A stretch of DNA of 64,000 nucleotides from Burkholderiaceae bacterium (GCA_030123545.1 CP126124.1:310001-374000), one strand, 5' to 3'; numbered from the stretch's first letter, positions 35,079-43,607 are shown. Notes: generated from the letters alone by a model not told the origin. A program made the numbers and translations.

Positions 35079-35968
35079 CCGCGCGCAAAGACCAACTCGA
35101 CACCCTCGCCGTCTCGATTCTTCTGGCCTGCTGCCTGTTCTGGGGTTTCCAGCAGGTGCTGGTGAAGGCCACGGTGCCGCTGGTGCCGCCGGTGTTCCAG
35201 GCCAGCCTGCGCTTCGTCGGCGCGACCGTGCTGCTGTGGCTGTGGTGCGCGGCGCGCGGCGTGCCGCTGTTCGAGCGCGACGGCACGCTGCTGCCCGGGC
35301 TCGTGGCTGGCGCGCTGTTCGCGGCCGAGTTCGCCTGCCTGTATCTTGGGCTGAAATACACCACCGCGTCGCGCCTCACGATCTTTCTCTACACCTCGCC
35401 GTTCTGGGTCGCCGCGCTGGTGCCGATCTGGGTGCGCAGCGAGCGCATGCGCGCCTTGCAATGGCTGGGCCTCGCGTGCGCGTTCGCGGCGATCCTGTTC
35501 GCGTTCGAGGGCGGCATGCACGAAGGCATGGCGCAGCGCTGGATCGGCGATCTGCTGGCGCTGGGGGCCGGCATGACCTGGGGGCTGACCACGGTCGTGA
35601 TCCGCACCACGCGGCTGATCGGCGTGTCGCCCGAGAAGACGCTGTTCTACCAGGTCGCGTTCAGCGCGGTCGCGCTGCCGCTGATTTCGCTCGCGCTGGG
35701 CGAAACCTGGATCTGGGACATCGGCGCATTCGCGACCGTGTCGCTGGCGGTGCAGACCGTGGTCGGCGCTTTTGTCAGCTACCTCGCGTGGATGTGGTTG
35801 CTCACCCGCTACCCGGCCACGCGGCTGTCGGCTTTCGTGTTCCTGACGCCGCTGTTCGCGCTCTTGTTCGGCGCGCTGTGGCTGCACGAGCCGGTCACGC
35901 TCGGCCTGCTGGCGGCGCTGGTACTGGTCGCCGGCGGCATCGTGCTCGTTACGCGACGAACAACTTGA
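35075..35968 (+). CDS. EamA/DMT family transporter
   Basis: A 297-residue inner-membrane protein with ten hydrophobic segments in two homologous halves, as in drug/metabolite transporters (YdcZ/RhaT superfamily). Motifs include ILLACCLFWGFQQVLVKA and a second-half repeat near AGMTWGLTTVVIR. The start overlaps the stop of the upstream gene by 4 nt. Members export metabolites such as amino acids; the substrate is unknown. A GC-rich repeat element follows 4 nt after the stop. Confidence 0.92.
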   Translation: MTARKDQLDTLAVSILLACCLFWGFQQVLVKATVPLVPPVFQASLRFVGATVLLWLWCAARGVPLFERDGTLLPGLVAGALFAAEFACLYLGLKYTTASRLTIFLYTSPFWVAALVPIWVRSERMRALQWLGLACAFAAILFAFEGGMHEGMAQRWIGDLLALGAGMTWGLTTVVIRTTRLIGVSPEKTLFYQVAFSAVALPLISLALGETWIWDIGAFATVSLAVQTVVGAFVSYLAWMWLLTRYPATRLSAFVFLTPLFALLFGALWLHEPVTLGLLAALVLVAGGIVLVTRRTT

Positions 35969-35971
35969 ACA

Positions 35972-36088
35972 CCCCCAGTCTTCGCGCACTTCGTGTCGCT
36001 CCGCCAACCCCCTACAAGGGGGCACCGCCAGCGGCCAGGCAAAGCCCGCTCCGCGGCGGTCGCTGGAACGGCCTGCTCCGCGGCCCTC
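35972..36088 (+). repeat. ~118-nt GC-rich intergenic repeat, copy c
   Basis: Starts CCCCCAGTCTTCGCGCACTT, with the CCCCCT/AGGGGG core and the CGGCCTGCTCCGCGGCC end block. It fills the gap between the convergent transporter and cytochrome genes. Confidence 0.8.
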
Positions 36089-36110
36089 GGACGCGCGCAG
36101 ACTTCAACTC

Positions 36111-37655
36111 CTACTCGCCGAGCAGGCGGCCGTCGACCATCGTTCCGTACAGCGAATAGCGCGAGTCGTGGAACTTCTTGCGCGTGCTCGCGACGTTGCC
36201 GTCGAAACGCGGGTCCTGCGGGCGCTCGTGGCTGTCCATGAACTGCGCGACGTCCCAGGCCTGCTGGTCGGTCAGCGTGCCGCCCAGGCCGTACGGCATG
36301 TTGGCCTTGATGAAGCCGGCCGCGGTGCTGACGCTGGTCATGCCGGCGCCCCAGTTGTACGACTGGCTGCCCCACAGCGGCGGGAACGCCTGCGCGCTGC
36401 CGACGCGCTGGCCCAGGCCCTCGGCGCCGTGGCACAACGCGCAATGCTGCTCATAGACCGCACGGCCGCGCGCGAAATCGGGCGGCTGCGCAGGTGCAGG
36501 CAGCTTCGGGTAGCCGGCGCCAGGGAGCTTCTCGCCGGTCGGCGCGCCGTGCGCCATCCAGTACGAATAGGCCTCCAGAGCGACCAGTTCCGCCGAGCCG
36601 TACGGCGGCGCCTTGCCGTTCATGCTGTACATGAAGCAGCCGCGCAGCCGATTGGCGAAGTCGTCGACCTCCTTGGTCTTGGAACGGTACGCCGGGTACA
36701 TCACGTACGCGCCCCACATCGGCGCGGCATTCGGCAAGCGGCCCGCGTCGAGATGGCAATTCACGCAGGCCAGGCGGTTGCCGACATAGCGCTTCGCCAC
36801 CATGCCGGTGTGCAGGAAGATCTGCTCGCCTTGGCGGATCACCTTGCCCATTTCGGTGCCCGGGATCGCATGCGCGTCGGGCGGCTGGAACTTGCCGGCC
36901 GCGCCACCCTGCGCCGAAGCCGGTGCCGGGACAGCCGATCCTGATGTTGCCGCCGACGCGGCGGGCGCGGTCGGCGCCGCAGGGGTGGTCGATACCGTGC
37001 CTGGCGCCGCGAATGCGCCGTAGTACTGCGCAACGGCCGCGATCTCTTCAGGTTGCATCCGCTTCGCGATCGCCTGCATCACGCCGAGCGGCCCCGCGGG
37101 CCGCTCGCCCTTCTGCCACGCGCCGAGCTGCGCTTCGATGTAGGCGGCCGGCAGACCGGCCAGCGGCGGAAACGATTCGCCGACTCCCTGGCCGCCGGGT
37201 CCATGGCACTGGCTGCATTGAGGAATGTCGGCGGACCAGTGGCCGCGCGCCGCGAGCCAGGCGCCGGCGTCGTGGGCCGCGCCCTGCGGCGCGACGAGCG
37301 CGCGCGCCGGCAGCCGGCTGTAGTAGAGCGCGACGGCGCTGCGCTCCTCGGCGCTCAGCGCCTTCGTGATCGGCGACATCACCGGATTGCTGCGGCCGCC
37401 GTCGGCCAGCGCCGCAAGCTGCGCGGCCAGATAGCCTGCGCCCGCGCCGGCGAGCCGCGGAAAGGTCGCGACGCCCATGCCGTCGGCGCCATGGCAGCCG
37501 GCACAGGCCGGCACCTGCGGCGCCTTGCCCGCCGTCGCGAGCTGCTCGCCGACGCGTCCATCCGCCGCAGGGGCGGCCAGCGCGGCGGCGCTCCACATCA
37601 GCGCGCAAAGCGCCGCGCACAGCGCAAGCAGAGGGTGTCGCATCGATCGTGCCAT
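36111..37655 (-). CDS. tsdBA: tetrahaem cytochrome c, probable TsdBA-type thiosulfate dehydrogenase fusion
   Basis: A 514-residue periplasmic protein with a signal peptide (cleavage near SAAALA-AP) and four haem sites: CAGCH 51-55, CSQCH 147-151, CVNCH 297-301 and CALCH 405-409. Residues about 35-215 look like a dihaem cytochrome c4 (TsdB-like). An Ala/Pro linker (215-255) leads to a part resembling TsdA: YVGNRLACVNCHLDAG, APMWGAYVMYPAYRSK and RGCFMYSMNG. Cys340 in the last is at the position of the axial haem-ligand Cys of TsdA. TsdA joins two thiosulfates to tetrathionate. Fused TsdBA proteins are known in purple sulfur bacteria. GAGGAG precedes the ATG at 37655. No other sulfur-oxidation gene is near. 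Confidence 0.75.
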   Translation of the reverse strand: MARSMRHPLLALCAALCALMWSAAALAAPAADGRVGEQLATAGKAPQVPACAGCHGADGMGVATFPRLAGAGAGYLAAQLAALADGGRSNPVMSPITKALSAEERSAVALYYSRLPARALVAPQGAAHDAGAWLAARGHWSADIPQCSQCHGPGGQGVGESFPPLAGLPAAYIEAQLGAWQKGERPAGPLGVMQAIAKRMQPEEIAAVAQYYGAFAAPGTVSTTPAAPTAPAASAATSGSAVPAPASAQGGAAGKFQPPDAHAIPGTEMGKVIRQGEQIFLHTGMVAKRYVGNRLACVNCHLDAGRLPNAAPMWGAYVMYPAYRSKTKEVDDFANRLRGCFMYSMNGKAPPYGSAELVALEAYSYWMAHGAPTGEKLPGAGYPKLPAPAQPPDFARGRAVYEQHCALCHGAEGLGQRVGSAQAFPPLWGSQSYNWGAGMTSVSTAAGFIKANMPYGLGGTLTDQQAWDVAQFMDSHERPQDPRFDGNVASTRKKFHDSRYSLYGTMVDGRLLGE

Positions 37656-37689
37656 CGCTCTCTCCTCGTCGTCCCTCATCGCCCGCGCG

Positions 37690-40065
37690 TCACTGCCCGC
37701 CGTGCCGTGCCTGCTCGGCCAAGCGCTGCTTTGCGAACGCGATGTACCAGTCCAGGCAACCGGGGTTCGCCATCGCGTCGCGGTTCAGCACCTTGGCCGC
37801 CGGCTGGCCGAGCAACAGCTTCTTGATCGGCAGTTCCTGCTTCTTGCCGGACAGCGTGCGCGGCACCTCGGCCACCTGCAGCACCTCGTCGGGGACGAAG
37901 CGCGGGCTCAAGGCATTGCGAATCGCGTCGCCGATCCGCCGGCGCAGGCCGTCATCCAACGCGAGCCCTTCGCGCAGCACGACGAACAGCGGCATGTAGC
38001 TCGCGCGGCCCAGGTACTCGAGATCGACCACCAGCGAGTCGATCACTTCGGGCAGCGCCTCGACCGCCCGGTACAGCTCGCTCGTGCCCATGCGCAACCC
38101 GTGCCGGTTGATCGTCGCGTCGCTGCGGCCGTAGATCACGCAGCTGCCATCAAAGCCGATCTTCAGCCAGTCGCCATGGCGCCAGACGCCGGGATAGACG
38201 TCGAAATAGCTGGCCCGGTAGCGCGGGCCCGGCGCCGGAGCGCCGGCCGGGGCAGCAGCGTCGCGCGGCACCGGCGTCTCGTCATGGTCACCCCAGAAAT
38301 ACAGCGGCATCGAGGGAATGGGACGGGTGCAGACCAGCTCGCCGACCGCATCCGTCACCGGCTCGCCCTGCTCGTTCCAGGCCTCGACCGCGCAGCCCAG
38401 CAGCCGGCATTGCATCGCGCCGAACACCTGCGGCAGCTCGCGATTGCCGCCGATGAACGCGCCGGCGAAGTCGGTGCCGCCGGAGATGTTGCACCACCAG
38501 ATATCGCCCCCACGCTCCCCCGCTGCGCGTGGTCCGCTGCCCCCCGAGGGGGCCGCGCTTGCTTGGGGCGGCCCGGCGCGGCGCGCATCGCCCCCACGCT
38601 CCCCCGCTGCGCGTGGTCCGCTGCCCCCCGAGGGGGCCGCGCTTGCTTGGGGCGGCCCGGCGCGGCGCGCATCGCCCCCACGCTCCCCCGCTGCGCGTGG
38701 TCCGCTGCCCCCCGAGGGGGCCGCGCTTGCTTGGGGCGGCCCGGCGCGGCGCGCATCGTCGCCTGCGCGCTCCCTCAGGTTGCGGAACTGCTCGCTACCC
38801 CAGCGCTGCACGTCTTCACTCAGCGGCGAGCCGGTGCTGCCGAGCGCGCGCACACGCCCGAGGTCGCCGCATTCGCGCAAATCGAGCTCCGCCTTCATGC
38901 AGCTGGCGTAGAACGCGGCGCCGGCGCCGAAGAAGGTCACGCCGGTCTCGGCCACGAAGCGCCAGAGCCGGCCCCAGTCGGGCCGCTCGCGGCTGCCGCC
39001 GGGGCTGCCGTCGAACAGGCAAATGGTCGCGCCGCCGAGCAGCCCGTTGACCTGCGCGTTCCACATGATCCAGCCGGTGGTGCTGTACCAGTGGAAGCGC
39101 TCGCCGAACGAATTGGCCGCGTAGCTGGGGCCCACGTCTCTGTGCAGCACGCCTTCAGCAAGGGCGACCAGCACGATGCCGCCGTGGCCGTGCACGATCG
39201 CCTTCGGCAGGCCGGTGGTGCCGCTGGAGTAGACGATCCACAGCGGGTGGTCGAACGCCAGCGGCTCGGGTTCGAACGCCAGCACCTCGGCGTCGCTCCG
39301 CGCGACCAGCCGCGAGAACATCTCGCTGTCGGCGATCGTGTTGGTCGACGACAAAAGGTTCAGCGCGATCACGTGCTCGAGCGTCGGCAGCGCCGCGCGC
39401 AACTCGGCGACGACGCCGGTGCGGTCCAGCTCGCGCCCGCCGTAGCGCACGCCGTCGCAGGCGATCAGCACCTTGGGCTCGATCTGGCGGAAGCGGTCGA
39501 GCACCGCGTTGCTGCCCATGTCCGGCGCGCACAGGCTCCAGACCGCGCCGATGCTCGCGACCGCGAGGAACGCGACCATGGTCTCCGGAATGTTCGGCAG
39601 GTAGACCGCGACCCGGTCGCCCGGCTGCAACCCGGCCGCCTTCAGGTGCAGCGCGAGCGACGCGGCCTGGCGCTTGAGTTCGGGCCAAGACAGCTCGTGC
39701 GTTCCGCCGATCTCGCCCTGCGCGACGATCGCCGGCATGCCGGCCGCATGCGCCGCGTCGGCGTGGCGGAACACCTGGCTTGCGTAGTTGACCCTCGCGC
39801 CTGGGAACCAGCGCGCGCCCGGCATGTTCGGGTCGGCCAGCACCCCATCGTGCGGCGTCGGCGACTGCAGGTCGAAGTAATCCCAGATGCTTTGCCAGAA
39901 CGCTTCGAGGTCGGTCACCGACCAGCGGCGCAGCGCCTCGTAGTCGTCGAATGCCAGGCCGCGCTGCTCGCGCAGCCAGTCCTGGTACAGCCGGATCTGC
40001 GGGACGTATGGGATATCTGGGGGGATATCTGGGGCGACATGCGGCGCGGATCGGTCGGTACGCAT
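37690..40065 (-). CDS. aacS: acetoacetate-CoA ligase with three in-frame 28-residue repeats
   Basis: Adenylate-forming enzyme that activates acetoacetate with ATP and CoA; 791 residues. The P-loop is YSSGTTGLPKAIVHGHGG, the adenine-binding motif is NISGGTDFAGAF, and later motifs are WRHGDWLKIG with GRSDATINRHGLRMG; the catalytic Lys is in LSGKKQELPIKK. The N-terminal IRLYQDWLREQRGL and DLEAFWQSIWDYF fit acetoacetyl-CoA synthetase. Residues 438-521 are three exact copies of a Gly/Ala/Arg/Pro-rich 28-mer just before the ISGGTD strand, where homologues have a short loop. ATG 40065 has no clear ribosome binding site. It diverges from the DUF3237 gene with only 38 nt between. Confidence 0.9.
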   Translation of the reverse strand: MRTDRSAPHVAPDIPPDIPYVPQIRLYQDWLREQRGLAFDDYEALRRWSVTDLEAFWQSIWDYFDLQSPTPHDGVLADPNMPGARWFPGARVNYASQVFRHADAAHAAGMPAIVAQGEIGGTHELSWPELKRQAASLALHLKAAGLQPGDRVAVYLPNIPETMVAFLAVASIGAVWSLCAPDMGSNAVLDRFRQIEPKVLIACDGVRYGGRELDRTGVVAELRAALPTLEHVIALNLLSSTNTIADSEMFSRLVARSDAEVLAFEPEPLAFDHPLWIVYSSGTTGLPKAIVHGHGGIVLVALAEGVLHRDVGPSYAANSFGERFHWYSTTGWIMWNAQVNGLLGGATICLFDGSPGGSRERPDWGRLWRFVAETGVTFFGAGAAFYASCMKAELDLRECGDLGRVRALGSTGSPLSEDVQRWGSEQFRNLRERAGDDARRAGPPQASAAPSGGSGPRAAGERGGDARRAGPPQASAAPSGGSGPRAAGERGGDARRAGPPQASAAPSGGSGPRAAGERGGDIWWCNISGGTDFAGAFIGGNRELPQVFGAMQCRLLGCAVEAWNEQGEPVTDAVGELVCTRPIPSMPLYFWGDHDETPVPRDAAAPAGAPAPGPRYRASYFDVYPGVWRHGDWLKIGFDGSCVIYGRSDATINRHGLRMGTSELYRAVEALPEVIDSLVVDLEYLGRASYMPLFVVLREGLALDDGLRRRIGDAIRNALSPRFVPDEVLQVAEVPRTLSGKKQELPIKKLLLGQPAAKVLNRDAMANPGCLDWYIAFAKQRLAEQARHGGQ
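38503..38754 (-). repeat. three exact 84-bp tandem repeats inside the acetoacetate-CoA ligase gene
   Basis: Units start at 38503, 38587 and 38671 and are identical. Each contains a CCCCCCGAGGGGG palindromic core and ends CGGCCCGGCGCGGCGCGC. Since 84 is divisible by three, the frame is kept and 84 residues are added. The unit resembles GC-rich intergenic repeat elements of Burkholderiales and shares its opening CGCCCCCACGCTC with the insert in copA. Confidence 0.95.
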
Positions 40066-40103
40066 GGTGGCGATAATGGCACGAAGACCGCGCCGCCTCA
40101 ACG

Positions 40104-40595
40104 ATGACAACCCTGCCCGCACCGACGCTGGAACATATCGCCGACCTGACCGTGTTCGTCGCGGCGCCGCTCGAGGCCGGCCGCGTCACCGGGCTGGGGC
40201 TGCAGGGGTTGCGCCGCATCATCCCGATCACCGGCGGCACGCTGCGCGGCCCGCGCCTCAGCGGCCGGGTGCTGCCAGGCGGCGCGGACTTCCAGCTCGT
40301 CGTGTCCGACACCGCGGCCGACCTCGACGCGCGCTACCTGGTCGCGCTGGGTGGGCCCGAGTTCGGCGGCGAGCACCTGTACGTGCAGAACCGCGCGCTG
40401 CGCCGCGCGTCGCCGGCCGACATGGCGCGCCTGGTGCGCGGCGAGCCGGTCGATCCCGCGGCGATCTATTTCCGCTGCACGCCGCGCTTCGAAGTCTCGT
40501 CATCGAAGCTCGCCTGGCTCACCGCGAGCCTGTTCATCGGCACCGGCGCGCGGCACCCGGACCGGGTCGAGATGAGCTTCTTCCGCGTCGCGTGA
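40104..40595 (+). CDS. DUF3237 family protein
   Basis: A 163-residue protein of the DUF3237 (UPF0311) beta-barrel family. Characteristic stretches are GGTLRGPRLSGRVLPGGADFQLV, IYFRCTPRFEVSSSKLAWL and FIGTGARHPDRVEMSFFRV. Function unknown. It is divergent from the acetoacetate-CoA ligase gene across a 38-nt gap, so their promoters must overlap the coding starts. Confidence 0.9.
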   Translation: MTTLPAPTLEHIADLTVFVAAPLEAGRVTGLGLQGLRRIIPITGGTLRGPRLSGRVLPGGADFQLVVSDTAADLDARYLVALGGPEFGGEHLYVQNRALRRASPADMARLVRGEPVDPAAIYFRCTPRFEVSSSKLAWLTASLFIGTGARHPDRVEMSFFRVA

Positions 40596-40638
40596 CGCGG
40601 CGCCGGTTCGCTGCACGGGCATCGGGAGTCGTCCACGC

Positions 40639-40652
40639 ATCGCATTTGCGAT
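40639..40652. promoter_or_regulatory. operator palindrome of the toxin-antitoxin operon
   Basis: ATCGCA-TT-TGCGAT, a perfect 6-2-6 palindrome ending 11 nt before the antitoxin ATG, overlapping a TACGAT -10-like box at 40652-40657. Antitoxins with ribbon-helix-helix folds usually repress their own promoter at such sites. Confidence 0.65.
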
Positions 40653-40663
40653 ACGATGAGTTC

Positions 40664-40945
40664 ATGAAAGACGCCACTATTCCCTCGGTCCGGATCGAGC
40701 CAGCGTTTCGCGCCGAGGTCGAGGCCGTGCTGGCCGAAGGCGAAACGCTTTCGCAGTTCGTGGAAGCTGCGGTGCGTGCGAGCGTTCGGCGCCGGCACAT
40801 CGGCGCAGAGTTCATCGCGCGCGGTTTGCGCGCACGTGACGAAGCCCGGAGCGACGGCGCCTATGTCGACGCGGAAGTCATGTTGCGCGGTCTACAGTTG
40901 AAGATCGAGGCCGCGCGTAAGAAGACCCCGACAGAGCGCAAGTGA
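40664..40945 (+). CDS. YlcI/YnfO-type ribbon-helix-helix antitoxin
   Basis: A 93-residue protein. The first 45 residues (PSVRIEPAFRAEVEAVLAEGETLSQFVEAAVRASVRRR) match the YlcI/YnfO ribbon-helix-helix type. The second half (EFIARGLRARDEAR...VDAEVMLRGLQLKIEAA) is the toxin-neutralising tail seen in ParE partners. Its stop overlaps the GTG of the toxin gene. It begins 69 nt after the DUF3237 gene. Confidence 0.85.
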   Translation: MKDATIPSVRIEPAFRAEVEAVLAEGETLSQFVEAAVRASVRRRHIGAEFIARGLRARDEARSDGAYVDAEVMLRGLQLKIEAARKKTPTERK

Positions 40946-41262
40946 CGTTCAAGGTCCGACTCACACGCCACGCGCAAGCCGACCTGGATCGGCTGTTCGA
41001 CTTCGTCATTGAACGCGAACTCGCGCGGCCAGGTGGCGGTGACCTTGCATTGGCGGACGAAGCGCTCGCCGCCATCCGTGCCGGATTCGGAACACTTTCG
41101 ACGTCTCCGTTCACCTGCCGCAAGGCAAGCTCGAGCCCGTTCTTTCGCGAACTGATCATCTCGTTTGGACGATCCGGCTACGTGGCGCTGTTCGAGATCG
41201 AAGACGCCGACACGGTCACCGTGCTCGCCGTGCGTCATCAACTCGAAGAGGACTATCACTGA
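40942..41262 (+). CDS. RelE/ParE family toxin
   Basis: A 106-residue protein with the ParE/RelE fold: FKVRLTRHAQADLDRLFDFVIE, then a basic middle and the C-terminal GRSGYVALFEIEDADTVTVLAVRHQLEEDYH. ParE toxins poison DNA gyrase; RelE toxins cut mRNA. The R..E..Y ending resembles ParE more than RelE. It starts at GTG 40942 (GTGA overlap with the antitoxin stop). Part of a type II toxin-antitoxin module. Confidence 0.85.
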   Translation: MTFKVRLTRHAQADLDRLFDFVIERELARPGGGDLALADEALAAIRAGFGTLSTSPFTCRKASSSPFFRELIISFGRSGYVALFEIEDADTVTVLAVRHQLEEDYH

Positions 41263-41394
41263 CCGGGAGGCGCCCGTCCAGGCCCATTGCCGTTTCGACC
41301 GCGCTCGCGCCGATCCTGATCGGCACCGACGCCGCGACCGTCGCCGCGTTTCTGCGGTACGCTCGATCGAACAGAACAACCTGAGGGAAGCGCC

Positions 41395-41823
41395 ATGCGC
41401 GTCTGGCAGAAGCCGATCTCGGTCGAGATCCTGACCGCCGCCCACCATGACACCGCGGTGCGGCACCTGGGCATCGAATTCCTCGAGGTCGGCGACGACT
41501 TCATCAGCGCGCGCGTGCCGGTGAACCAGCACACGCGCCAGCCGTACGGCCTCTTGCACGGCGGCGTCAGCGTGGTGCTGGCCGAGACGCTGGGCTCGTG
41601 CGGCGCCGCGTACAGCTGCCCCGAGGGCTGGCGCGCGGTCGGGCTCGACATCAACGCGAACCACATCAAGGGCGCGGTCGACGGCTGGGTCACCGGCACC
41701 ACGCGCCCGGTGCACATCGGCCGCACCACGCAGGTCTGGCATATCGACCTGCGCAACTCGGCCGGCGAACTCACCTGCGTGTCGCGCATCACGATGGCGG
41801 TGCTCGCGCCGCGCAAGCAATGA
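41395..41823 (+). CDS. hotdog-fold acyl-CoA thioesterase
   Basis: A 142-residue PaaI/YdiI-type thioesterase. The active-site region is HTRQPYGLLHGGVSVVLAETLGSCGA, with the helix Glu as general base. NHIKGAVDGWVTGTTRPVHIGRTTQVWHIDL is the conserved second half. It hydrolyses an aryl- or acyl-CoA such as 1,4-dihydroxy-2-naphthoyl-CoA-like substrates; the real one is unknown. It is alone, 132 nt after the toxin gene. Confidence 0.92.
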   Translation: MRVWQKPISVEILTAAHHDTAVRHLGIEFLEVGDDFISARVPVNQHTRQPYGLLHGGVSVVLAETLGSCGAAYSCPEGWRAVGLDINANHIKGAVDGWVTGTTRPVHIGRTTQVWHIDLRNSAGELTCVSRITMAVLAPRKQ

Positions 41824-41858
41824 ATCGGCCGCAAGCGCTTATTCCACTTGCGCGGCAT

Positions 41859-41875
41859 GCTATTGTTTGAATAGC
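41859..41875. repeat. 17-nt intergenic dyad, copy 6
   Basis: GCTATTGTTTGAATAGC, 36 nt after the thioesterase gene and about 100 nt before the holin-like gene. Confidence 0.65.
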
Positions 41876-41976
41876 TTGGCGCCAGAGGTACGCGGGTCGC
41901 GGCGCTGAATTTCAAGCAAAACCACCCGCAAGCCCTTGTGCAATCTGAACATCACGCTTCGAATTGAGTAGCAACC

Positions 41977-42378
41977 ATGCTCGACAACATCGCCTCGTTC
42001 CTGCTCTACTGGGCCGTCATCGCGCTCTCGCTGTGGGTCGCGAGCTTCGTGTTCAAGGGGCTGCGCTTCGAGAGCCGCTCCGCGCTCGTGGTGTCGGCGC
42101 TGCTGCTCGGCTTCGTGAACGCGCTGGTCAAGCCGATCCTGATCATGCTCACGCTGCCGCTGACGCTGCTGACCTTCGGCCTGTTCCTGCTGGTGATCAA
42201 CGCGCTGATGCTGCTGCTGGTCGCGGCGATGGTGCGCGGCTTTCGCATCTCGGGTTTCTGGACGGCGCTGTTCGCGAGCCTGTTCATCTCGATCCTGAGC
42301 GCGGTGATCGGCTCGCTGCTCGGCAGCGGCAACCCGGCGACGACGATCCAGATGCCGGGCCCGGGCAACTGGATCTGA
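41977..42378 (+). CDS. phage-holin-family (four-helix) membrane protein
   Basis: A 133-residue protein with four hydrophobic segments: LLYWAVIALSLWVASFVF, ALVVSALLLGFVNALV, LTLLTFGLFLLVINALMLLLVAAM and FWTALFASLFISILSAVIG. It belongs to the widespread mycobacterial-type holin family (YvlD-like). It is chromosomal and has no phage genes near it, so a lytic role is unlikely. Confidence 0.9.
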   Translation: MLDNIASFLLYWAVIALSLWVASFVFKGLRFESRSALVVSALLLGFVNALVKPILIMLTLPLTLLTFGLFLLVINALMLLLVAAMVRGFRISGFWTALFASLFISILSAVIGSLLGSGNPATTIQMPGPGNWI

Positions 42379-42391
42379 CGGCTCGCGGCCC

Positions 42392-42964
42392 TCAGCCGCC
42401 AGCCTGCTGACCGAGTTTTTCGCTCTTCCAGTAGGTCTCGTCGGCCGGCGCGCTGCCGCTGCGATTGAGCACGCGCGCGAGCACGAACATCAGGTCCGAC
42501 AGGCGGTTCAGGTAGCGGCGCGGCGTGTCGTTCAGCGTCTCGCTGCGACCGAGCGCGACCACCGCGCGCTCGGCGCGACGCGCGACCGTGCGGCACACAT
42601 GGGCCTGCGCCGACGCGCGCGTGCCGCCGGGCAGGATGAATTCCTGCAGCCGCGGCAGCGCCGCGTTGTGCTCGGCCAGCGCCTGGTCGAGCACGCCCAG
42701 CGCGTCGGACTTCAGCAGCTCGTAACCCGGAATCGACAGCTCGCCGCCGAGGTTGAACAGTTGCTGCTGGATCTCGCGCAGCAACGCGCGCACCGCATCC
42801 GGCATGTCCTCGCACAGCAGCACGCCGATCTGCGAATTGAGTTCGTCGACATCGCCGAGCGCCTGCACGCGCGCGCTGTCCTTGGGCACGCGCGTGTTGT
42901 TGCCCAGGCCCGTGGTGCCGTCGTCGCCGGTGCGCGTGGCGATCTGCGTGAGTCGTTTGCCCAT
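42392..42964 (-). CDS. cob(I)alamin adenosyltransferase, PduO type
   Basis: Transfers the adenosyl group of ATP to cob(I)alamin to make adenosylcobalamin; 190 residues. The ATP-binding start is RTGDDGTTGLGNNTRVPKDS. The conserved VDELNSQIG, FILPGGTRASAQAHVCRTVARRAER and LNRLSDLMFVLARVLN complete the trimeric helical-bundle family signature. It is a single gene, convergent with the holin-like gene (13-nt gap). Confidence 0.95.
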   Translation of the reverse strand: MGKRLTQIATRTGDDGTTGLGNNTRVPKDSARVQALGDVDELNSQIGVLLCEDMPDAVRALLREIQQQLFNLGGELSIPGYELLKSDALGVLDQALAEHNAALPRLQEFILPGGTRASAQAHVCRTVARRAERAVVALGRSETLNDTPRRYLNRLSDLMFVLARVLNRSGSAPADETYWKSEKLGQQAGG

Positions 42965-43153
42965 GCCGAGTTCCCCATCTTTACGGTTGTGACGTCATTG
43001 TGCCGCCTGCGCGATTGCGTTACCTCGGGCATGGAAATGTCAGTCGCGGCAAGTGTTTGGGTGCTCAGGAAACACCGGGCAAGAGTGCTGGCCTGATGGC
43101 CTCTGCTGCGCTGCAATGGACGCGTGTTCAACCAAATCAGTGGAGTCGACCCC

Positions 43154-43522
43154 ATGAAGGTGAAAGCCAAGCAGCAACGCATCTCGAACTTCGAGGCGCG
43201 CAGCCTGATGATCATCGCAGCCTGGGCCCTCAGCAGCGCAGCCGCGGTGCATGCGCAGACCTACGGCACGCAACCCGCGCAGCCGGCGCGCCCCGGTGCG
43301 CCGATGACCGCACCGGCCGGCGCGATGGATCCGCCGCAGGCGACCAGCAGGGCCGATGCCGACAGCGCGTTCAAGCGTGCCGACGCGAACCACGACGGCA
43401 AATTGTCGCGCGAGGAAGCGGCTGCGATTCCCACGCTGGCCGAGCACTTCGACCAGGCCGACGCGAATCACGACGGCTCGATCACGAAGGACGAATACGA
43501 AAAGGTGCTGGTGAAGAAGTAG
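43154..43522 (+). CDS. exported EF-hand calcium-binding protein
   Basis: A 122-residue protein. A hydrophobic signal (SLMIIAAWALSSAAAVHAQ) is followed by a Pro/Ala linker and two EF-hand loops, DANHDGKLSREE and DANHDGSITKDE, each with the Asp/Asn/Gly/Glu ligand pattern. It probably acts in the periplasm as a calcium-binding protein; the partner is unknown. ATG 43154 has GGAG about 9 nt upstream; ATG 43124 is an alternative. Confidence 0.85.
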   Translation: MKVKAKQQRISNFEARSLMIIAAWALSSAAAVHAQTYGTQPAQPARPGAPMTAPAGAMDPPQATSRADADSAFKRADANHDGKLSREEAAAIPTLAEHFDQADANHDGSITKDEYEKVLVKK

Positions 43523-43607
43523 CGACGCCGTCGCGCGTGGTCGCGCATGCGGCGGGGGCACCACCGGATTAAACTGACCTCCGGAACACTCTTTCCGGAG
43601 CCAGTCG

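Noticed and set aside
38503..38754. CRISPR array
   Set aside because: The three direct repeats have no spacers between them, are 84 nt long and are translated in frame.
41977..42378. prophage remnant suggested by a holin-family protein
   Set aside because: No other phage gene, integrase or att-like repeat is near; this family is common on bacterial chromosomes.
42965..43153. cobalamin riboswitch near the adenosyltransferase gene
   Set aside because: I could not find the conserved B12-box-like sequence upstream of the start at 42964.
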